From Bryobacterales bacterium (GTDB lineage: Bacteria > Acidobacteriota > Terriglobia > Bryobacterales > UBA6623), in assembly GCA_028819575.1 (NCBI GenBank), contig JAPPLB010000023.1, forward strand, positions 1 through 32,140: a DNA stretch of 32,140 nucleotides, given 5' to 3'. Below are positions 27,081-32,140 of this stretch, in pieces. The notes under the pieces were generated by a model. It did no database searches and was not told the origin of the DNA. It saw only the letters and a program-made list of their open reading frames with translations. The translations under genes were made by a program, and so were the position numbers. Numbering within the stretch: the first letter of the stretch is position 1; every line of letters begins with the position of its first letter.

Positions 27081-27292
27081 CCTGCATTACTCACCACCCG
27101 ACGGTCGAAGCACACGATACGACCGCCATGACTTCGCTTTTCCTTCGCAACGCTTGCTTGCCGTGCTCAACGTACTGTTCAAGTACGCCTGCGCGCGCCA
27201 AGCGGCTCGCGCCTTTTTCCTCTGCCCGGCTTGCGCCTAGTCCTGACGGCCCTCTCACGCACTTCGCCTCGCCGCGTGGTGAGAAATGCAGG
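27081..27292. mobile_element. 212-bp fold-back (MITE-like) element
   Basis: The ends CCTGCATTACTCACCAC (27081-27097) and GTGGTGAGAAATGCAGG (27276-27292) are inverted repeats, 16 of 17 matching. Pairing continues imperfectly for about 45 bp inward (around CGAAG...CCG.CA.GACT on both arms) and again at the centre, where CGTACT-GTTCA-AGTACG forms a hairpin. The whole element can fold into one long hairpin. Its left arm is also present, inverted, at the left edge of the window. It encodes no protein and has no clear target duplication; a MITE or a structural repeat family are both possible. Confidence 0.75.
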
Positions 27293-27306
27293 CTAAGATG
27301 AGTGGC

Positions 27307-27324
27307 CCCGACTGAGAAGTCGGG
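27307..27324 (+). other. Leader hairpin before the SPFH gene
   Basis: CCCGACT (27307-27313) and AGTCGGG (27318-27324) pair around a GAGA tetraloop, 18 nt before the ribosome-binding site of the SPFH gene. No T-run follows, so it is more likely a stability or leader element than a terminator. Confidence 0.45.
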
Positions 27325-27354
27325 TTGAACAACAAGAATCCGAGGAGGAACATC

Positions 27355-28200
27355 ATGGCGAGAGGCTACGGTAGGTCAAGTGATTTTGAAGACAGGTTTG
27401 AGCGTTTTGCGGGCGGCGCTTCCAGGAACATCGTCCGTATCGCGATTGTGATTGTCGTATTGCTTGTGCTGGTGAACTCGGTCGCGACGATCGGCGCCGG
27501 TGAGCGCGGCGTCGTATTCAGCAAGTTCGGCGGAGTACAGGACACGGTGCTCGACGAAGGCTGGCGGTTCAAGGTTCCCTTCGTGCAGGACATCATTCCC
27601 ATCGACGTGAAGATCCAGAAGTCGGAGACAGCGGCATCAGCGTCGTCGAAAGACCTGCAGATGGTTTCCTCGACGATTGCCGTCAACTATCACGTCAACC
27701 CCAACGCAGCAAACAAGGTTTATCAGGATGTCGGACTTTCGTACAAGGAGAGAATCATCGATCCGGCCGTGCAGGAATCGGTGAAGGCGGCCACGGCGCA
27801 GTTCACCGCCGAGGAACTGATCACGCGGCGAGGTGAGGTCTCGATTCAGATCAAGGAAATGCTCAGCCAACGCCTGCTCGCACACAATATCGTGGTTGAC
27901 GAATTCAACATCGTCGACTTCAGTTTCTCAGCCGTCTTCAACGAAGCGATTGAAGCCAAACAAACCGCCGAGCAGTCGGCTCTCAAGGCGCAGCGGGACT
28001 TGGAGCGCGTCAAGATCGAAGCCGAGCAGCAAATCACGGCCGCGCGCGCCGAAGCGGAAGGCCAGCGGCTCCAGCGAGAGACCATTTCCGAAGAGATCCT
28101 CCAGCTACGAGCCATCGAGAAATGGGACGGGCATCTGCCGCAAGTCACCAGCGGCGGCACGCCGTTCATCGATTTGAAGGCCATGCGGGGCGGAGCTTGA
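27355..28200 (+). CDS. SPFH/prohibitin-family membrane protein
   Basis: A 281-residue protein with a single N-terminal membrane helix (about 25-46, RNIVRIAIVIVVLLVLVNSV) followed by a band-7/SPFH domain: GERGVVFSKFGGVQDTVLDEGWRFKVPF, then VNYHVNP, and a long helical arm rich in Glu/Ala/Arg (FNEAIEAKQTAEQSALKAQRDLERVKIEAEQQ). The arrangement is that of prohibitin-like proteins, which form membrane rings and often influence membrane proteases; no partner gene (such as ftsH) is next to it. The ATG at 27355 has GGAGG at 27343-27347. A TTG frame at 27325 is unnecessary. Confidence 0.93.
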   Translation: MARGYGRSSDFEDRFERFAGGASRNIVRIAIVIVVLLVLVNSVATIGAGERGVVFSKFGGVQDTVLDEGWRFKVPFVQDIIPIDVKIQKSETAASASSKDLQMVSSTIAVNYHVNPNAANKVYQDVGLSYKERIIDPAVQESVKAATAQFTAEELITRRGEVSIQIKEMLSQRLLAHNIVVDEFNIVDFSFSAVFNEAIEAKQTAEQSALKAQRDLERVKIEAEQQITAARAEAEGQRLQRETISEEILQLRAIEKWDGHLPQVTSGGTPFIDLKAMRGGA

Positions 28201-28301
28201 CATTCTGGTAAACTCCCTGATTGCCGCGGGCCGCACGGAGTTCGTGCGTGTTGCAGCACTTGTGCGCCGACAAGCTCCCGATCTGCGCCAAGGAGGACCA
28301 T

Positions 28302-29294
28302 ATGGGTCGACCAGTAACTCTGTTCACTGGGCAATGGGCGGATTTGACGTTGGAAGTCCTGGCCGAGAAGGCAGCAGGCTGGGGATACGACGGTCTCGAG
28401 CTCGCCTGTTGGGGCGACCACTTGGACGTCGCTCGAGCCGCGAAGGATCTCAACTACTGCAAGCATCAGAAGGCGATTCTCGCCAAACATGATTTGAAGC
28501 TGTTCGCCATTTCCAATCACCTGGCCGGGCAGTTGGTTTGCGACCCGAACCATGACGACCGTTCCGACGCCTTCGCACCGGCCGCCTGCAGCGGTGACGC
28601 CGAGAAGAAACGTGCATGGGCGGTGGAGTCGATGAAAGACTCGGCGCGCGCCGCCAAGAATCTGGGGCTGAAGGTCGCCAACGGATTCACCGGTTCATCG
28701 ATCTGGCATCTGCTATACAGTTTTCCGCCGGTGTCGGAAAAGACGATCGAAGAGGGCTTCCAGTACTTCGCCGAGATGTGGAACCCGATTCTCGACGTGT
28801 TCGACGAGTGCGGGGTGCGTTTTGGACTTGAAGTGCATCCGACGGAGATCGCCTTCGATATCGTCACCGCCAAGCGCGCCATCGAAGCGGTAAACGGCCG
28901 TGAAGCTTTCGGCTTCAATTTCGACCCGAGCCATCTGCACTGGCAGGAGGTCGACCCCGTTCGCTTCCTGACCGAGTTTTCCGACCGCATCTACCACGTG
29001 CACATGAAGGACGCGGCGCTCCAGCTTGACGGACGGGCCGGCATTCTCGGATCGCACCTCGACTTCGGCCACCCCGAGCGCGGCTGGGATTTCCGTTCGC
29101 TCGGTCACGGCGGTGTTGATTTCGAAGAGATCATCCGAACGTTGAATCACATCGGCTATACCGGCCCGCTGTCGATCGAGTGGGAAGACAGCGGCATGGA
29201 ACGCGAGCACGGCGCGCAGGAAGCATGCGAGTTCACGAAGGGCGTCGATTTTGCGCCCTCAAGTCTGGCCTTCGACGCAGCCTTCGGGGAGTAA
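28302..29294 (+). CDS. Sugar phosphate isomerase/epimerase-like TIM barrel
   Basis: A 330-residue PF01261 protein with metal ligands E177 (GLEVHP), D208 (NFDPSH), H234 (HVHMKD) and E293 (SIEWED). It begins RPVTLFTGQWADLTLEVLAEKAA and carries WGYDGLELACWGDH. This resembles sugar epimerase/isomerase proteins such as the YcjR/IolE type. There is no signal peptide. The ATG at 28302 is preceded by AGGAGG (28291-28296) at 5 nt, a strong start. It probably forms a transcription unit with the next gene, only 6 nt away. The substrate is unknown. Confidence 0.9.
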   Translation: MGRPVTLFTGQWADLTLEVLAEKAAGWGYDGLELACWGDHLDVARAAKDLNYCKHQKAILAKHDLKLFAISNHLAGQLVCDPNHDDRSDAFAPAACSGDAEKKRAWAVESMKDSARAAKNLGLKVANGFTGSSIWHLLYSFPPVSEKTIEEGFQYFAEMWNPILDVFDECGVRFGLEVHPTEIAFDIVTAKRAIEAVNGREAFGFNFDPSHLHWQEVDPVRFLTEFSDRIYHVHMKDAALQLDGRAGILGSHLDFGHPERGWDFRSLGHGGVDFEEIIRTLNHIGYTGPLSIEWEDSGMEREHGAQEACEFTKGVDFAPSSLAFDAAFGE

Positions 29295-29300
29295 AGCCCT

Positions 29301-30218
29301 ATGAACTCGATTACGCGCAGGTCACTATTGGGCACGGCTGCCCTAAGCGTGCTGGCGTCACGTCTTCCCGCAGCCGAGCTCTCCGACTTCAAGCTCGGCG
29401 TCACCACTGATGAAATCGACGAGGACCTCCGCGCCGCCATCCAATTTCTCAAGCGTTTCGACCTCAAGTACGCCGAGATCCGCGGGCTCTGGGGGAAGTA
29501 CAACACCTCGCAGCCCATAAAAAAGATCCGCCACGCCAAGAAACTTCTCGACGAAAACAGCATCCATGTCTGCATCCTCGATACCGCTTTCTTCAAGGTC
29601 CCGCTGCCGCCGGAAACCGCCGCGGGCAACCGCGAGCTCGACGAGCAATGGGCGCTGCTCGACCGCGCGATTGAACGCGCCGGCATCCTCGGCACGGACA
29701 AGATCCGCACTTTCGCATTCCGGCATCCCAGGGGCGGCAAACCCGACGAGTCTCTCTACCCCCGCATCGCCGCATTGCTGACCGAGGCCACGCGACGTGC
29801 GAAGAAAGCGGGTTTCCGTCTGGCCCTCGAGAACGTCGGCGGCAGCCATGTTTGCACTGCCGCCCATCTCTCCCGGATGCTCGAAGCCGTCCAGGACGAT
29901 GCCTTCGGAGCCATCTGGGAGCCGAACAACTCAGCCCGTTCGGGTGGCACGTCATTTCCCGAAGGTTACCGCCTCATCGACCCCAAACGCATCTTCCATG
30001 TCCATCTGCGCGACTACTGCCGGACATCCTCCGGCAAGTACGAGTGGTGCGGTGTGGGACAGGGCGACTTCGACCACGTCGGGCAACTGCGGGCGCTGCT
30101 CAAGGACGGCTATCAGGAAACCCTCTCACTTGAAACCCACTTCACGATCGACGGCAGCAAGGCCAAGGCGAGCGAGTTTTCGATCCAAGGATTGCTGGCC
30201 GCCATCGCGAAGGCCTAG
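29301..30218 (+). CDS. Exported sugar phosphate isomerase/epimerase-like TIM barrel
   Basis: A 305-residue PF01261 protein with a twin-arginine-type leader (TRRSLLGTAALSVLASRLPAA, likely cleaved near residue 25), so it probably acts in the periplasm after folding in the cytosol. The ligand positions are E177 (LALENVG), E207 in WEPNN where family members have Asp, H235 (HVHLRD) and E278 (SLETHF). It is paralogous to the cytosolic protein at 26114-26983. The ATG at 29301 is 6 nt after the previous stop. Its stop shares the sequence CTAG (30215-30218) with the stop of the convergent phosphorylase, so each gene reads TAG from the same four bases. Confidence 0.88.
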   Translation: MNSITRRSLLGTAALSVLASRLPAAELSDFKLGVTTDEIDEDLRAAIQFLKRFDLKYAEIRGLWGKYNTSQPIKKIRHAKKLLDENSIHVCILDTAFFKVPLPPETAAGNRELDEQWALLDRAIERAGILGTDKIRTFAFRHPRGGKPDESLYPRIAALLTEATRRAKKAGFRLALENVGGSHVCTAAHLSRMLEAVQDDAFGAIWEPNNSARSGGTSFPEGYRLIDPKRIFHVHLRDYCRTSSGKYEWCGVGQGDFDHVGQLRALLKDGYQETLSLETHFTIDGSKAKASEFSIQGLLAAIAKA

Positions 30219-31990
30219 CCTGAGCCGTTGCCGGAATAGGCGTTGAAGACATATTGGAGCAGCATGCGCTGGGTGTTGAAAAAAGAGCCGTTGAGAGCGA
30301 TCGCCGAGCGCATTACGAGAGCATAGTCTTCGGGACGTTCGTAATAGAGCGGAAGGATGACTTTTTCGAGCTTCTCATAGATCGAATCAGCGGCGGCTTT
30401 CTCAGCGCCGGCGTCCTCCTCGATCGACCATCCGGTGACGCCTTCGAGGTGTCCTTCGATCCACCAGCCGTCGAGGATGCTCAAGCTCGGCACGCCGTTG
30501 AGAGCGGCCTTCATACCGCTCGTCCCCGAGGCCTCGCGCGTCTTCTCAGGCGTGTTCAGCCAAAGATCGACACCGCTGGTAATCAGTCCGCCCCAATAGT
30601 AGTTGTAGTTTTCGACGTAGATGACCTTGACGGCATCCTTGAGCTTCTCGGCGGCTTCGAAGACCCTTCGGATCAACTGCTTGCCTGTCTCATCCCTCGG
30701 ATGCGCCTTGCCACCATACACGATCTGCAAGGGGCCGACCTCATCGACAAGCTCCTTCAAGCGTTCTGTGTCATGGAATAGCAGGTCCGCGCGTTTATAG
30801 CCCGTGGCTCGTCGAGCAAAGCCGATCGTGAAGATATCCCCGTCAAGGTCGACGCCCTGGGTCTCCCGAATGGCGCGGAACAAATCGCGCTGGGCTCGAT
30901 CGTGAGCGGATTGAATCTCGCTCAGTGCGATGTTGATGCTGTAGCGCAGGTAGATATTGTCGCGCCGCCATTCCGGGATCTCGCGGTCGAACAACTCCCG
31001 CATCGGCGGTGACACCCAGGTCGCCGCGTGGACGCCGTTGGTCAAGGCCTTGATGCGGTAGTTGGGGAACATCGTGCGTGACACCTGACCGTGCTTCATC
31101 GCCACACCATTCACGTAGCTCGAGTGATGGAGCGCGAGGTGAGTCATGTTCAAATGGTCGTGTCCGGTGAACCCGCTGGAGAACAGTCGGACGGAGCGGT
31201 CTTCACCCAGCACCCGGCGCACCATGTCACCGGGAAACTCATCGTGACCAGCCGGGAGCGGCGTGTGCGTCGTGAAGACACACTTGCGGCGAATGGTTTC
31301 AAGGTCTTTTTCGATCGGGAAACGCCGGCCTGAATGACGGATCTGCTTTTCGATGAGCGGTAGAACAAGCAGCGATGAATGGCCCTCGTTCATGTGATAG
31401 GTCTCGATGTCGGTGTGTCCCAGGCGCTCCAACATCTCGACGCCGCCCACCCCGAGAAGGAATTCCTGGCACAAGCGATAGTGCCTGTCCCCTCCGTAGA
31501 GCCGATTGGTCAGCGATCGATCCCACTCGCTGTTCGACTCGACACCGGAGTCGAGAAAATAAACGGGTACGACATCACCGTTGACCCCTGAAATCAAATA
31601 TCGCCAGGAACGCAACGCAACGGGCCGTGACTCCAGAGTGACGGTCACTTGCGCGGCCATATCCTGGAAAAGCTGTTCGGGGTTCCAGTCGACAGGGATT
31701 TCCGTCTGATTACCCTTGTTGTCAAGAACCTGGCGAAAATAACCCTGTCGGTGCAGCAGGGTAACTCCCACCATCGGCACGCCGAGGTCGGCTGCCGAGC
31801 GCAGAGTATCACCCGCCAGAATGCCGAGCCCGCCGCTGTAAGTGGGGATGTCGGCAGAAAGACCGATCTCCATCGAGAAATAGGCGACCCGCGGAGTACG
31901 AAGAGGCAAAGACGGATTTTTCGCAGGCTCTTTACCGACTGGCGTGGGCCCGGATGGATCCCGTAGCGGCTCGGAAGGCGTCATCCCCAT
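30215..31990 (-). CDS. glgP: Alpha-glucan (glycogen/maltodextrin) phosphorylase, short type
   Basis: A 591-residue GT35 phosphorylase that releases glucose 1-phosphate from alpha-1,4-glucans with pyridoxal phosphate. The PLP lysine is K494 in GTSGMKAAL. Other signatures are RVAYFSMEIGLSADIPTYSGGLGILAGD, TYHMNEGHSSLL, FTTHTPLPAGHD, LTNGVHAATWVSP and GYKRADLLF. It is shorter than the 800-residue animal/E. coli enzymes and belongs to the smaller bacterial group (TIGR02094-like). The first 33 residues are Pro-rich and variable, so an internal start is possible. It converges on the exported isomerase with a 4-nt overlap, and no separate terminator is seen. Confidence 0.93.
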   Translation of the reverse strand: MGMTPSEPLRDPSGPTPVGKEPAKNPSLPLRTPRVAYFSMEIGLSADIPTYSGGLGILAGDTLRSAADLGVPMVGVTLLHRQGYFRQVLDNKGNQTEIPVDWNPEQLFQDMAAQVTVTLESRPVALRSWRYLISGVNGDVVPVYFLDSGVESNSEWDRSLTNRLYGGDRHYRLCQEFLLGVGGVEMLERLGHTDIETYHMNEGHSSLLVLPLIEKQIRHSGRRFPIEKDLETIRRKCVFTTHTPLPAGHDEFPGDMVRRVLGEDRSVRLFSSGFTGHDHLNMTHLALHHSSYVNGVAMKHGQVSRTMFPNYRIKALTNGVHAATWVSPPMRELFDREIPEWRRDNIYLRYSINIALSEIQSAHDRAQRDLFRAIRETQGVDLDGDIFTIGFARRATGYKRADLLFHDTERLKELVDEVGPLQIVYGGKAHPRDETGKQLIRRVFEAAEKLKDAVKVIYVENYNYYWGGLITSGVDLWLNTPEKTREASGTSGMKAALNGVPSLSILDGWWIEGHLEGVTGWSIEEDAGAEKAAADSIYEKLEKVILPLYYERPEDYALVMRSAIALNGSFFNTQRMLLQYVFNAYSGNGSG

Positions 31991-32140
31991 TTTCTTCGCA
32001 GCCTCAGAAGCACAGTCCGGCCTTGGTCAGCCGCTGAGAGTTGACTTCCGACTCCTCCTGCACTGAAAGCGAACAACCTTCCGGCCTGATGTGAAAACCC
32101 ATAATCCTCGCCACGGATAGGTCGAAACAGGGCCGGTGCG
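31991..32140. other. Upstream region of glgP to the window end
   Basis: This is presumably the promoter region of the minus-strand phosphorylase. A GAAG Shine-Dalgarno-like sequence lies a few nt before the start. No clear promoter boxes, gene or repeat were recognised. Confidence 0.4.

Overview
The window looks like a chromosomal segment of a GC-rich, Gram-negative-type soil bacterium, most likely an Acidobacteriota (Solibacter/Bryobacter-like). This rests on the combination of genes: hpnC-hpnD-hpnE squalene synthesis, an HspR-controlled dnaK-dnaJ operon, a very long lipoprotein with a C-terminal PVC-type haem domain, several xylose-isomerase-like TIM-barrel proteins (one with a Tat-like signal), and a long M14 peptidase. 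No rRNA, tRNA, CRISPR array, phage or transposase gene was recognised. The taxonomic call is an inference.

Left part (1-9.4 kb, all on +). A truncated copy of a fold-back repeat is followed by an M19 dipeptidase-like protein, a zinc-ribbon/AIM24 protein and ispH. After a 550-bp leader holding a possible structured RNA and a possible dehydrogenase remnant comes a tight operon: two zinc-dependent MDR dehydrogenases, then hpnC, hpnD and hpnE. IspH makes the C5 isoprenoid units; HpnC/D/E convert farnesyl diphosphate to squalene. No squalene-hopene cyclase is present, so the end product is not visible here.

Middle (9.4-19.9 kb). A 998-residue lipoprotein with a sugar-dehydrogenase-like N-terminus, HEAT-like repeats and a CxxCH haem site runs on -. 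Divergent from it are a 3-methyladenine DNA glycosylase and DNA polymerase IV, a small DNA-damage module, which converges on clpX (-) at a shared hairpin. After a 617-bp gap come an exported M14 carboxypeptidase-like protein and a 226-residue protein of unknown function.

Right part (20-32 kb). The operon dnaK-dnaJ-hspR (-) starts from a good promoter. A 740-bp hairpin-rich intergenic region lies between dnaK and a thiE/tenI-like gene, which is followed directly by a tartrate/D-malate dehydrogenase-type gene. Then come a TIM-barrel isomerase (-), a 212-bp fold-back element of the same family as the repeat at the left edge, an SPFH/prohibitin-like protein, two more TIM-barrel isomerases (one apparently exported and paralogous to the first), and a glucan phosphorylase (-).

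No obvious new defence or mobile system was found. The best leads for something undescribed are the fold-back repeat family, two candidate structured RNAs (3533-3695 and 24077-24239), the MDR pair inside the squalene operon, and the paired cytosolic/exported isomerases.
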